Origin: Ottowia sp.
Lineage (GTDB): Bacteria > Pseudomonadota > Gammaproteobacteria > Burkholderiales > Burkholderiaceae_C
Direction: 5' to 3'
DNA: 15,251 nt
NCBI GenBank assembly: GCA_023228705.1
Contig: JALOAS010000077.1
Span: 1-15,251, forward strand
Below, one piece after another: positions 6,609 to 14,082 of the stretch. The notes under the pieces are model-generated. The model worked only from the letters and a program-made list of their open reading frames with translations, was not told the origin of the DNA and ran no database searches. The position numbers and the translations under genes are program-made. How positions within the stretch are numbered: the stretch's first letter is position 1; the number at the start of each line of letters is the position of its first letter.

Positions 6609-8081
6609 TTACCTGTCCAGGTCGCCGTAGCAGAGGTACTTCATCTCCAGGTATTCGTCTATCCCGTGCGTGGACCCCTCGCGGCCCAGGCCGGACTGCT
6701 TGACGCCGCCAAAGGGCACGTGCTCGGCGGAGATCAGGCCGGTGTTGATGCCGACCATGCCGTACTCCAGCCCCTCGCTGACGCGCGTGATGCGGCCGAT
6801 GTCGCGCGCGTAGAAGTAGCTGGCCAGGCCAAACTCGGTGGCGTTGGCCGCGTCTATGGCTTCCTGCTCGGTGCTGAAGCGGAACACCGGCGCCAGCGGC
6901 CCGAACGTTTCTTCGCGTGCGACCAGCATGTCGCTGGTGGCGCCGGAAATGACCGTGGGTTCAAAGAACTGGCCTTTCAGCCTGCTGCCGCCGGTCATGA
7001 TGGTTCCGCCCTTGGCCTGCGCGTCCTCCAGGTGCTGCTGCACCTTGTCGAGCGCAGCCGGTTCGATCAGCGGACCGATCAGGACACCGTCGTCAAAGCC
7101 GCTGCCAACCTTCATCTCCTTCACCTTGGCGGTCAGCTTCTCGACATAGGCGTCGTAGATGCCATCCTGAGCGTAGATGCGGTTGGCGCAGACGCAGGTC
7201 TGGCCTGCATTGCGGTACTTGCTGGCCAGCGTGCCCTCGACCGCCGAATCCAGGTCGGCGTCGTCAAAAACAATGAACGGTGCGTTGCCGCCCAGCTCCA
7301 GCGAGAGTTTCTTGATCGTCGGCGCGCATTCGGCCATGAGCAGGCGACCGACCTCGGTCGAGCCGGTGAACGACAGGTGGCGCACGACGTCGCTGCGGCA
7401 CAGCGTGTTGCCTATGGCCGAGGCGCTGGTTCCGGCCACGATGTTGAGCACGCCGGCCGGGATGCCCGCGCGCTCGGCCAGCTCTATGGCCGCCAGCGCG
7501 GTCAGCGGCGTCAGCTGCGGCGGCTTGATGACCACGGTGCAGCCCGCGGCCAGCGCCGGCGCCACCTTGCGCGTGATCATCGCCAGCGGGAAGTTCCACG
7601 GCGTGATCGCGGCGCAGACGCCTATGGGCTGCAGGATGACGTTGGCGCGCTTGGTCGCGTCGGTGGTGGCCAGCGTCTCGCCCTGCACGCGCTTGGCTTC
7701 CTCGGCAAACCACTCGACGAAGCTGGCGCCATAGGCCACTTCGCCGCGTGCCTCGGCCAGCGGCTTGCCCTGCTCGGCGGTCATGATGCGGGCCAGGTCC
7801 TCCTGGTTGTCCATGAGCAGGTGGAACCACTTCATCAGCAGGCCGTGGCGCTGCTTGCCGGTGTGGCTGCGCCACGCCGGCCAGGCCGTGTTTGCTGCCG
7901 CGATGGCATCGCTGGTTTCAGCGGCGCCCAGGTCGGCCACGTCGGCCAGCTTGCGCCCGGTGGCCGGGTCCGTGACGTCAAAGCGCCTGCTGCCCGGGAT
8001 CCAGCGGCCGGCGATGTAGCCGTCGGTCTTGAGCAGGGCCGGATCGTTGAGCCTGGAAAGGGGAGTGATTGCGTTGTTCAT
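6609..8081 (-). CDS. gabD: NAD(P)-dependent succinate-semialdehyde dehydrogenase (GabD-like aldehyde dehydrogenase)
   Basis: This 490-residue aldehyde dehydrogenase most resembles GabD, which oxidises succinate semialdehyde to succinate at the end of 4-aminobutyrate breakdown. Catalytic residues are visible: Asn163 in PWNFP, Lys186 in the cofactor region, Glu262 in LELGG and the nucleophile Cys296 in NAGQTCVCANR. The second cysteine, Cys298, is typical of succinate-semialdehyde dehydrogenases and forms a redox-sensitive pair with the first. The segment KPPQLTP replaces the more usual KPA-x-x-TP, a small departure. The ATG at 8081 is supported by a GGAGA five bases upstream; the open frame further upstream does not resemble the family. 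No gabT or gab regulator is nearby, so the exact substrate is inferred. A related semialdehyde is possible. Confidence 0.88.
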   Translation of the reverse strand: MNNAITPLSRLNDPALLKTDGYIAGRWIPGSRRFDVTDPATGRKLADVADLGAAETSDAIAAANTAWPAWRSHTGKQRHGLLMKWFHLLMDNQEDLARIMTAEQGKPLAEARGEVAYGASFVEWFAEEAKRVQGETLATTDATKRANVILQPIGVCAAITPWNFPLAMITRKVAPALAAGCTVVIKPPQLTPLTALAAIELAERAGIPAGVLNIVAGTSASAIGNTLCRSDVVRHLSFTGSTEVGRLLMAECAPTIKKLSLELGGNAPFIVFDDADLDSAVEGTLASKYRNAGQTCVCANRIYAQDGIYDAYVEKLTAKVKEMKVGSGFDDGVLIGPLIEPAALDKVQQHLEDAQAKGGTIMTGGSRLKGQFFEPTVISGATSDMLVAREETFGPLAPVFRFSTEQEAIDAANATEFGLASYFYARDIGRITRVSEGLEYGMVGINTGLISAEHVPFGGVKQSGLGREGSTHGIDEYLEMKYLCYGDLDR

Positions 8082-8368
8082 CAAGGTCTCCGATGGTCTG
8101 GCGCATGCCGGACGGGTGAATTGTCTGCTGCGCCGTTGGGAAGTGACCCATTTTCCCCCTATTGTTGGCTCGTTTGGCAAATCGTGCGGATAGACTTCGC
8201 TTCGGCGCGACCGCTCCCGGGTCAAGGTCGGGCTGGTCGCCCATGGGCCCTGGAGACAAGCGGCGCCGGCCTGCCGGGTTCAGCTCGGGCAAGGCTTGAA
8301 ATTGCGCCGGACGGCCAAATATCCAGTCAGATGGGCGAACACCCGTTCCCCAGCCAAGGAGCATGCCC
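8082..8368. promoter_or_regulatory. Divergent intergenic region, gabD-like and baeRF genes
   Basis: This region must hold promoters for both flanking genes. For the plus-strand gene, TTGAAA (8296-8301) followed after 18 bases by TATCCA (8320-8325) is a possible weak promoter. For the minus-strand dehydrogenase I found no convincing -35/-10 pair. No clear dyad operator or small gene was seen. Confidence 0.25.
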
Positions 8369-8371
8369 GTG
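8356..8371 (+). promoter_or_regulatory. Ribosome binding site that favours a GTG start
   Basis: AAGGAG (8356-8361) is a near-perfect Shine-Dalgarno sequence. It ends one base before the ATG at 8363, which is too close, but seven bases before an in-frame GTG at 8369, which is ideal. The protein therefore most likely starts at the GTG, two codons later than the first ATG. Confidence 0.6.
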
Positions 8372-9514
8372 GATCTACTAGCCAACGACTTTCCGAGTGT
8401 TATTTTGGCCGAGCGCGCGGCGCCGTGCCTGTCGCTGTATCAGCGTACGTACCGCCGGCACCCGGAAAATCTTCAGGATCCGATCCGCTTTAGCAACCTG
8501 GTCAGGGAACTGGCCCAATCGCTACAGCAGAAATACCCGGATCGCGAGATCAAGCCGCTGCTGGCGCCGCTGCATGCCTTGGCCGAGGATGCCGGATTCT
8601 GGAATCACACGCTGGACGGTCTTGCGGTTCTGGCTGCGCCGGATTTCTTTCGCGTCTACCGGCTGCAGCGGCCGGTGGTCGACCTGGCCGTGGTTGCCGA
8701 CAGCTTCCATACCAAGCCGCTGCTGCGCATCATGCAATCTGCCGATCGTTACCAGGTGCTGGGCCTGAATCGCCACGAGGCGCGCCTGTTCGAGGGCAAC
8801 CGTGACCACCTCGACGAGATCGAGTTGGCGCCGGACGTGCCGCGCACGCTTGCAGATGCCGTGGACCGCGACTTCGAGCGCGACCCTGCCATGCGAACGT
8901 ACGGGCGGATCAAGCAGGAGATGGGTCGCCATGGCGCCAGCGACGTGAAGCAGGACGGCATCCAGGCCGATACCGAACGCTTTTTTCGCGCCGTTGACCG
9001 CGGCGTTCTGGAACACCACTCGCGACCGTCCGGACTGCCGCTGTTGCTGGCCACCCTGCCCGAACACCATCACCTGTTTCGCGACATCAGCCGCAACCCC
9101 AACCTGCTCGCAGCCGGCATAGACGTTTTCGCGGGCGACCTCACCCTGGACGTGCTGTGCAAGCGTGCCTGGGAGCAGGTCCAACCGAATTATCTGGAGC
9201 GCCTGGCTGGCCTGGTTGACCGTTTTCACGCGGCAAGCCATCGCGACCAGGCCAGCGACGACCTGGCCGAGTCGGCCAAGGCCGCAGTGGCTGGCCGCAT
9301 CCACACCTTGCTGCTCGAAGCCGAGCGCCAGATCCCCGGTCGCATCGATGCGGCCAGCGGGGAAATCACCTTGGGCGAGCTGGCTGACCCCGAAACGGAC
9401 GACCTGCTCGATGACCTGGGCGAACGCGTATTGGCCACGGGTGGCGAGGTCGTGATGGTACCGGCCGAGCGCATGCCAACGCGCACCGGGCTTGCGGCGA
9501 TCTACCGGTTTTGA
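8369..9514 (+). CDS. Bacterial archaeo-eukaryotic release factor-like protein, baeRF family 3
   Basis: The 381-residue protein resembles the baeRF family 3 proteins, bacterial relatives of the eRF1/Pelota fold. Supporting features are the opening segment LSLYQRTYRRHPENLQDPIR, a central RPVVDLAVVADSFHTKPLL stretch, and the characteristic C-terminal ending (GGEVVMVPAERMPTRTGLAA) that matches the last domain of eRF1-like proteins. No GGQ tripeptide, the peptide-release motif of true release factors, occurs anywhere, so peptidyl-tRNA hydrolysis by that mechanism is unlikely. It has no signal peptide or membrane segment and should be cytoplasmic. Published comparative work suggests roles in ribosome rescue or stress for such proteins, but no family 3 member is linked here to a translation gene. 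It stands alone, divergent from the aldehyde dehydrogenase. The family call rests on recognition of sequence motifs. Confidence 0.78.
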   Translation: MDLLANDFPSVILAERAAPCLSLYQRTYRRHPENLQDPIRFSNLVRELAQSLQQKYPDREIKPLLAPLHALAEDAGFWNHTLDGLAVLAAPDFFRVYRLQRPVVDLAVVADSFHTKPLLRIMQSADRYQVLGLNRHEARLFEGNRDHLDEIELAPDVPRTLADAVDRDFERDPAMRTYGRIKQEMGRHGASDVKQDGIQADTERFFRAVDRGVLEHHSRPSGLPLLLATLPEHHHLFRDISRNPNLLAAGIDVFAGDLTLDVLCKRAWEQVQPNYLERLAGLVDRFHAASHRDQASDDLAESAKAAVAGRIHTLLLEAERQIPGRIDAASGEITLGELADPETDDLLDDLGERVLATGGEVVMVPAERMPTRTGLAAIYRF

Positions 9515-9525
9515 CGCAGCCATTG

Positions 9526-9745
9526 GAAGAGGTTGAGCGTTGAGCGTCCAGCGAATAGGCCGTCCAGCGTTCGACGTCCAGCCGAGTGCGCCGGATGACA
9601 GATGATCCCGGCCCTTTCGGGCCTTGGATGATGGCCGCCTGCGGCGGCTGATGAAGGTTTGGCGTCAAGCGTTGAGCGTCCAGCGTGTGCCCACCACGCT
9701 CAACGCTCAACGCTCAACGCTCAACGCTCAACGCCCAACCTCTTC
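9526..9745. repeat. 22-bp near-perfect inverted arms bounding the heptad element
   Basis: Bases 9526-9547 are the reverse complement of 9724-9745 at 21 of 22 positions. The single difference would form a G-U pair in RNA. The arms enclose 176 bases. A second, internal dyad pairs GTTGAGCGT (9671-9679) with ACGCTCAAC (9696-9704) perfectly. Transcribed, the whole stretch could fold into a long hairpin. Confidence 0.85.
9610..9647 (+). other. Two short hairpins inside the post-baeRF gap
   Basis: GGCCC-TTTC-GGGCC (9610-9623) and CCGCC-TGC-GGCGG (9635-9647) are perfect 5-bp stems. Neither is followed by a T run, so they are poor terminator candidates, but no better one follows the baeRF gene. Confidence 0.3.
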
Positions 9746-9755
9746 AAACGCTCAA

Positions 9756-9952
9756 CCTCCCCATCATGGCGGCGCAGCCGCAGTCATTGCCGCCGCGCAG
9801 CGGCGCGATCATCGTCATGCGCTTGGGTGTTGCTGGGCCTCGTCGCCGATCAGAAAACAGCAGGCGGACGGGATTGATGCAAGGGGTGGAAAAGCCTGTA
9901 CACTGCGTCTTTTGACGCTTGCCGGGCTGCCGCCTGCCGGGGCTGCGGCAAG
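9756..9952. other. Gene-free stretch between repeat element and transporter promoter
   Basis: No recognisable protein is encoded. It holds a 6-bp hairpin CGCCGC-GCA-GCGGCG (9791-9805) and a longer-looped dyad CTTGCCG (9918-9924) with CGGCAAG (9946-9952). A possible promoter is TTGATG (9874-9879) and TACACT (9899-9904), but its 19-base spacing is longer than usual. Short open frames here are largely translated repeats. Confidence 0.3.
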
Positions 9953-10002
9953 AACAACGGGAACCGGGCCGTTGTTTTGCTACGATCGGTCGCTGTTAAC
10001 AG
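9953..10002 (+). promoter_or_regulatory. Candidate promoter and dyad operators of the ABC transporter operon
   Basis: TGCTACGAT (9978-9986) fits an extended -10 element (TG, one base, then a -10 hexamer). Immediately upstream, AACAACGG (9953-9960) and CCGTTGTT (9969-9976) form a perfect 8-bp inverted repeat covering the -35 zone. At the expected transcript start lies a perfect palindrome, CTGTTAACAG (9993-10002). The arrangement resembles a regulated promoter with operators over the -35 and start site. No regulator gene is adjacent in this window. Confidence 0.4.
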
Positions 10003-10011
10003 ATTAAAAAA

Positions 10012-10017
10012 GGGGAG
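10012..10017 (+). promoter_or_regulatory. Ribosome binding site of the binding-protein gene
   Basis: GGGGAG lies four bases before the ATG at 10022, after an A-rich leader. It is the strongest ribosome binding site in the transporter operon and rules out the earlier in-frame starts that begin before it. Confidence 0.75.
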
Positions 10018-10021
10018 TCAA

Positions 10022-11320
10022 ATGCGATTTTCAATCAGGCAAGTGGCGCGCGCTGCAGCGCTGGGTGTGTCGGCGGGTGTGCTTTCGCTGGGGCTCGGCA
10101 CCAGCGCCATGGGCGCGGACCCCATCAGGATAGGCGTCGTCACGTTCCTGTCCGGGCCGGCTGCCGGGACTTTTGGCGTTCCCGTTCGCGATGCGGCCAA
10201 CGCCGTGCTCGAGGAAATCAACGCCGGCAAGGTGCCGGCGCCTTACGCGACGGCCGGTTTTGGCGGCGCGCCCATTGAATTCACCTTTGTCGACGAGGCC
10301 GGGGGCACGACCAAGCAGGTCACCGAGTTTCGCAACCTGGTCGAGCAAAAGGGCGTGGACGCGGTCATCGGCTACGTGTCCAGCGGGGACTGCCTGTCGA
10401 TCGCACCGGTGGCCGAAGAACTCAAGAAGCTGACCGTCATGTTTGACTGCGGCTCGCCGCAGGTGTTCGAGGAGGGCGAGTACAAGTACGTGTTCCGCAC
10501 CGGCGCCACCGGCACCATGGACAGCGTGGCTGCGGCCATGTACCTGGACCGGCGCGGCGTCGAGGTGAACATGTACACCGGAATCAACCAGAACTACGCC
10601 TGGGGTCATGATTCCTGGAACGACTTCAAGGCGTCCATGGACCAGCTGTATCCGGACGCCGAGCTGGCGACGCCGCAGTTCCCCAAGTTCCTGGCGCCGC
10701 AGATGGGATCGGAGATCTCGGCCATCATGTCGAGCAACGCCGAGGTCGTGCATTCGTCCAATTGGGGTGGCGATGCGGACACCCTCATCCTGCAAGGCGT
10801 GCCGCGCGGGCTGTTCAGCAAGAAGCGGGTGATCCTGACCGTGGGTGAGCCCAACCTGGCCAAGCTGGGCAAGCAGATTCCGGACGGCACCATCATCGGC
10901 GCCCGCGGGACCTTTGGCTATTTTGCGCCCGATACCGAGCTGAGCCGCTGGTTCAAGGAGGCGTACGAGAGCCGCCACAAGATCCAGCCCACGTACCCGA
11001 CGTACAAGATGGCCAATGCGATACTCGGGCTGAAGGCAGCTTGGGAGAAGGCGCAGGAAGCCAATGGCGGCAAGCGGCCCAGCCAGGACCAGATCATCGA
11101 AGCCTTTGAGCATGCCACCTTTGAGGGAACGGGAGGCGAAGTGCGCATGGCGCTGGGCAAGGGCCACCAGGCCATGTATGACACGGCCTACGGGACCGTC
11201 AAGCACGCCGAAGACGGCAGCGTCCAGATGGCCGATGTCGAGCATTTCGCTGCCGATGAAGTCACGCCACCCGAGGGCATCAAGAGCCTGGACTGGATCA
11301 ACTCCGGTTTCAAGAACTGA
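10022..11320 (+). CDS. ABC transporter periplasmic substrate-binding protein (branched-chain amino acid type)
   Basis: This is a Peripla_BP_6/LivJ-like solute receptor that delivers a ligand from the periplasm to the membrane permeases encoded next. The 432-residue precursor has a signal peptide (basic SIRQVAR, then a hydrophobic run, cleavage near residue 31 in SAMGA). The mature protein opens with DPIRIGVVTFLSGPAA, the characteristic first strand and ligand loop of the family. It continues with the first-lobe sequences FVDEAGGTTKQ and DAVIGYVSSGDC and a second lobe including INQNYAWGHDSW. It is longer than classical LivJ (about 370 residues), as are many receptors for non-amino-acid ligands. 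The ligand cannot be read from sequence. Its link to an alcohol dehydrogenase hints at a small oxygenated compound; this is inference. A stable hairpin just after the gene may let it be made in excess over the permeases. Confidence 0.93.
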   Translation: MRFSIRQVARAAALGVSAGVLSLGLGTSAMGADPIRIGVVTFLSGPAAGTFGVPVRDAANAVLEEINAGKVPAPYATAGFGGAPIEFTFVDEAGGTTKQVTEFRNLVEQKGVDAVIGYVSSGDCLSIAPVAEELKKLTVMFDCGSPQVFEEGEYKYVFRTGATGTMDSVAAAMYLDRRGVEVNMYTGINQNYAWGHDSWNDFKASMDQLYPDAELATPQFPKFLAPQMGSEISAIMSSNAEVVHSSNWGGDADTLILQGVPRGLFSKKRVILTVGEPNLAKLGKQIPDGTIIGARGTFGYFAPDTELSRWFKEAYESRHKIQPTYPTYKMANAILGLKAAWEKAQEANGGKRPSQDQIIEAFEHATFEGTGGEVRMALGKGHQAMYDTAYGTVKHAEDGSVQMADVEHFAADEVTPPEGIKSLDWINSGFKN

Positions 11321-11354
11321 CTGACGATCGGTCCGTTTCCACTGCGCATTGAAC

Positions 11355-11379
11355 GGGGTCCGGCGGCTGCGCCGACCCC
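11355..11379 (+). other. Intercistronic hairpin between binding-protein and permease genes
   Basis: GGGGTC (11355-11360) pairs with GACCCC (11374-11379), and GGCG (11362-11365) with CGCC (11370-11373), leaving one bulged C and a GCTG loop. The ten-pair stem ends nine bases before the livH ATG. No T run follows, so it is unlikely to terminate by itself. Such structures often protect the upstream message end and lower permease synthesis. Confidence 0.6.
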
Positions 11380-11388
11380 CATTTCACG

Positions 11389-12285
11389 ATGAGCCACCTC
11401 CCAGCGGTCCTGGCCGATGGCGTGTTTTATGCGTCCTGGCTTTTCCTCATCGCCGTGGGCCTGACGCTGATCTACGGCGTCATGCGCATCCTGAACCTGG
11501 CGCACGGCAGCTTTTATGCCTTGGGTGCATACGCGGCGGCGTCGGCTGCCGGCGCCTGGCTTGCGCAGGGTTATGCACCGTTTGGCAGTTACGCGGTGCT
11601 CATTGTTGCCGCCGTGGTTGCCGGCTGCGTGGTGGGTCCGCTGATCGAGCGCTTCCTGCTGCGCTACATGTACGGCAAGGACGAGATCACGCTGCTGCTG
11701 GTCACTTATGCGGTGCTGCTGATCATGGAAGACGCGATCAAGCTGCTGTGGGGCGTGGACTCGTACTTTCTTGCCGAGCCGTACGGCCTGCTGGGCATCT
11801 TCGAGGTGGGCAACCTGATCTATCCCGTCTACGACCTCGCCCTGTTTGGCGTGGCCGTGGTCGCCGGCATCGGCCTGACCTGGTTCCTGCAGTACACGCG
11901 CACGGGCAAGCTGCTGCGCGTGGTCATCCATGACCGCGAGATCAGCGCGGCCATGGGAATCAACGTGAGCCGCTTCTATCTGCTGACGTTTACCGCCGGC
12001 ACCGTACTGGCCACGGTGGGCGGGGCGCTGACCGCGCCCATGATCTCGGTGGCGCCCGGCATAGGCATAGAGGTCATCGTCCTGGCGTTTGCCGTCGTCG
12101 TCATCGGCGGTCTGGGCAGCCTGCCCGGTGCGGCGCTGGGCGCGCTGATCGTGGGGCTGGCGCGCGCATCCGCGGTGCACTACTTCCCCGCGGCAGAGTT
12201 GTTCAGCGTTTACCTGGTCATGGCGCTGGTGCTGATCTTCCGGCCCAGGGGCCTGTTTGCCGGCGCCGAGGTACGCAAGATATGA
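11389..12285 (+). CDS. livH: ABC transporter permease, LivH family
   Basis: This 298-residue inner-membrane protein forms half of the translocation channel. Hydrophobic segments span most of its length, about eight by eye. The family hallmark NLAHGSFYALGAY is at residues 36-48, and the cytoplasmic coupling region, IGGLGSLPGAALGALIVG, is near 239-256. It ends with the usual RPRGLF segment close to the C-terminus. No Shine-Dalgarno sequence is seen before the ATG at 11389, where a hairpin ends nine bases upstream. Translation may therefore be weaker than for the binding protein. Its stop overlaps the next permease start by four bases (ATGA). The symbol denotes the family; amino acid transport is not implied. 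Confidence 0.93.
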   Translation: MSHLPAVLADGVFYASWLFLIAVGLTLIYGVMRILNLAHGSFYALGAYAAASAAGAWLAQGYAPFGSYAVLIVAAVVAGCVVGPLIERFLLRYMYGKDEITLLLVTYAVLLIMEDAIKLLWGVDSYFLAEPYGLLGIFEVGNLIYPVYDLALFGVAVVAGIGLTWFLQYTRTGKLLRVVIHDREISAAMGINVSRFYLLTFTAGTVLATVGGALTAPMISVAPGIGIEVIVLAFAVVVIGGLGSLPGAALGALIVGLARASAVHYFPAAELFSVYLVMALVLIFRPRGLFAGAEVRKI

Positions 12286-13226
12286 GATACCGCCCGTACC
12301 AGGCGCTGGGCCTGTTTACCGTGGTGCTGTTCGCGCTGGTGGGCACAGGGCTGCTGCTCCCCGCCTGGCAATTCCTGACCACGGTGGCGCTGGCCAAGGG
12401 CATGGCGGTGCTGGGCCTGATGCTGCTGCTGCGCACGGGGCTGGTGTCCTTTGGCCAGGGGCTGTTCTATTGCCTGGGCGGCTACGCGGCCGGCAGCCTG
12501 GGGCAGTTCTGGGGCATCACCGATGCGCTGGTGCTGCTGGTCTTTGGCGTCGCAGTAGCCGTGCTCGTGGCCGCGATCCTGGGCCTGCTGATGGCGCGCT
12601 ACCGCGACATCTTCTTTGCCATGCTGAGCCTGGCGTTCTCCATGGTGCTGTATGGCCTGCTGGTCAAGAGCCAGATGCTGGGCAGCACCGATGGCTTCAA
12701 CCTGGCAACGCCCACGCTGCTGGGGTTTTCCATGGGCGGCGACGCTGGCAGCTTCCCGCTCTACGTCATGGCCTGCGTGCTGGCCTGGCTGGCCGCCTGC
12801 GGGCTGTACCTTTACATGGATACGCCGCTGGGCCGCCTCTCGCACGCCATCCGCGACAACGAAATCCGCGTTGAATACATGGGTGCTTCGGTCTATCGGG
12901 CCATTTACATCAAGTACATCATTGCCGCCGCGCTGACCGGAGCCGGTGGCGTTGTCGCGGCGCTGGCCGTGGGCCACATCGACCCGGAGATGAGCTATTG
13001 GGTCACCTCCGGCGAGTTTGTCTTTGTCGCCATCCTGGCGGGCACGGGCAGCGTGCTGGCGCCGTTTCTGGGGTCCATCATCTTCGAGGTGGCGCGCAGC
13101 CTGGCCACGCAGTATTCGCCCGACACCTGGCAAATGATCCTGGGCGTGGTGATGCTGGTCATCATCCTGTTCCTTCCGGGCGGACTGTGGTCGGTGTTCG
13201 CCCACAGGCGCCGCGAGCCGTCTTGA
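12282..13226 (+). CDS. livM: ABC transporter permease, LivM family
   Basis: This is the second channel subunit, 314 residues, with many hydrophobic segments. The LivM-type motif appears as SFGQGLFYCLGGYAAG (56-71), in place of the more common LSLGHAAFFGIGAY. The segment RYRDIFFAMLSLAFSMVLYG, the IRDNEIRVEYMG loop and the C-terminal coupling region AILAGTGSVLAPFLGS are clear. The start overlaps the livH stop, so translation is probably coupled. The livG-like gene begins seven bases after its stop. It should pair with the LivH-like subunit and the two ATPases; substrate unknown. Confidence 0.93.
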   Translation: MRYRPYQALGLFTVVLFALVGTGLLLPAWQFLTTVALAKGMAVLGLMLLLRTGLVSFGQGLFYCLGGYAAGSLGQFWGITDALVLLVFGVAVAVLVAAILGLLMARYRDIFFAMLSLAFSMVLYGLLVKSQMLGSTDGFNLATPTLLGFSMGGDAGSFPLYVMACVLAWLAACGLYLYMDTPLGRLSHAIRDNEIRVEYMGASVYRAIYIKYIIAAALTGAGGVVAALAVGHIDPEMSYWVTSGEFVFVAILAGTGSVLAPFLGSIIFEVARSLATQYSPDTWQMILGVVMLVIILFLPGGLWSVFAHRRREPS

Positions 13227-13233
13227 CCCTGCC

Positions 13234-13998
13234 ATGAACGCGATCCTGGAAGCACGCAACCTGAACAAGCGCTTTGGCGCCATCGTGGCTGCCGAGGACG
13301 TCTCGGTGGCCATAGCTGCCGATGCCGTGGTCGGGCTGATAGGTGCCAATGGCGCCGGCAAGACCACGTTTGTCAACATGGTGACCGGCTACCTGAAGCC
13401 GGACAGCGGGCAGATTGCCCTCGAGGGCAACGACATCACGACGCTCAGGCCGCGTCAGATTACCCGGCGCGGCATTTGCCGCTCGTTCCAGATCCCGCAG
13501 CTGTACGACACCATGACCGTACGCGAAAACCTGGAGATCGGGCTCGGCATCCTGTGGCTCAACCGGCGCAGGATGGCCGCGGAATCCCCTGCCGCGGCCG
13601 GGGCCGGCAAGGCCGCCAGCCTGGACGCAGCGGCGCAGGACATCCTGGAGCAGTTCCACCTGGCGGCACATCGCGATCGCATCGCCGGTGAGCTGCCCGA
13701 AGGATTGCGCAAGCTGCTGGACATTGCCATGGCGCTGATCGCCAGGCCCAGGATCCTGCTGCTGGACGAGCCGACCAGCGGCGTCAGCGCCGACGAGAAG
13801 TTCGACATCATGGACCGGGTCATGACCGCCGTGCACGCGCAGGGCGTCACCGTGCTCTTCGTCGAGCACGACATGGACATCGTGCGGCGCTACAGCCAGC
13901 GGGTTCTGGCGTTCTACCAGGGCCGCATCCTGGCCGATGGCTCGGTCCGGGACGTGCTGGCCGACGAAGACGTCAGGCGTCACGTGACCGGCGCCTGA
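13234..13998 (+). CDS. livG: ABC transporter ATP-binding protein, LivG family, with atypical signature motif
   Basis: This is one of two cytoplasmic ATPases powering the transporter, 254 residues. The Walker A motif is GANGAGKTT (37-45), the Q-loop is Gln86 in RSFQIPQLYD, Walker B is ILLLDEP (174-180) with catalytic Glu179, and the H-loop is His212 in VEHDMD. These are all standard. The ABC signature, however, reads LPEGLRK (154-160) where LivG proteins usually have something like LSYGQQR. Its motor function is not ruled out, because the partner supplies a normal LSGGQ to this protein's nucleotide site. A low-complexity Ala/Gly stretch (115-129) sits in the helical region. The gene starts seven bases after livM without a visible ribosome binding site, so re-initiation is likely. 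Confidence 0.93.
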   Translation: MNAILEARNLNKRFGAIVAAEDVSVAIAADAVVGLIGANGAGKTTFVNMVTGYLKPDSGQIALEGNDITTLRPRQITRRGICRSFQIPQLYDTMTVRENLEIGLGILWLNRRRMAAESPAAAGAGKAASLDAAAQDILEQFHLAAHRDRIAGELPEGLRKLLDIAMALIARPRILLLDEPTSGVSADEKFDIMDRVMTAVHAQGVTVLFVEHDMDIVRRYSQRVLAFYQGRILADGSVRDVLADEDVRRHVTGA

Positions 13999-14008
13999 GG
14001 TGCAACCC

Positions 14009-14082
14009 ATGGAGCAATCGATGAAAAAACGGGCGACAACGGCAACCCCAAGCCATGGGCGACCCCGGATACGGGCTTGTCC

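Larger units (their letters stand above)
9526..9755. repeat. Heptad repeat element with inverted halves
   Basis: The left half carries TTGAGCG twice in tandem (9533-9546), then CGTCCAGCG (9545-9553, 9561-9569, variant 9575-9583). A 17-bp unit, GCGTTGAGCGTCCAGCG, occurs exactly at 9537-9553 and again at 9669-9685. The right half holds the reverse complement of the heptad, CGCTCAA, five times in perfect tandem (9697-9731), then one variant CGCCCAA (9732-9738) and another copy at 9749-9755. Many units keep a 7-bp spacing across the element. It lies in gene-free DNA after the baeRF gene. Confidence 0.85.

Noticed and set aside
8174..8189. Sigma-54-like sequence TTGGCAAATCGTGCGG
   Set aside because: The GG and GC doublets are two bases closer than the -24/-12 spacing requires, and the downstream TTGC is missing.
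9526..9755. Repeat array considered as CRISPR
   Set aside because: Units are only 7-9 bp, contiguous without unique spacers of even length, and no cas gene is present.
9624..10007. Open frames across the repeat region, one of about 127 codons
   Set aside because: The translation is largely the heptad repeat (Leu-Asn-Ala-Gln runs), has no ribosome binding site or family resemblance, and overlaps the transporter promoter.
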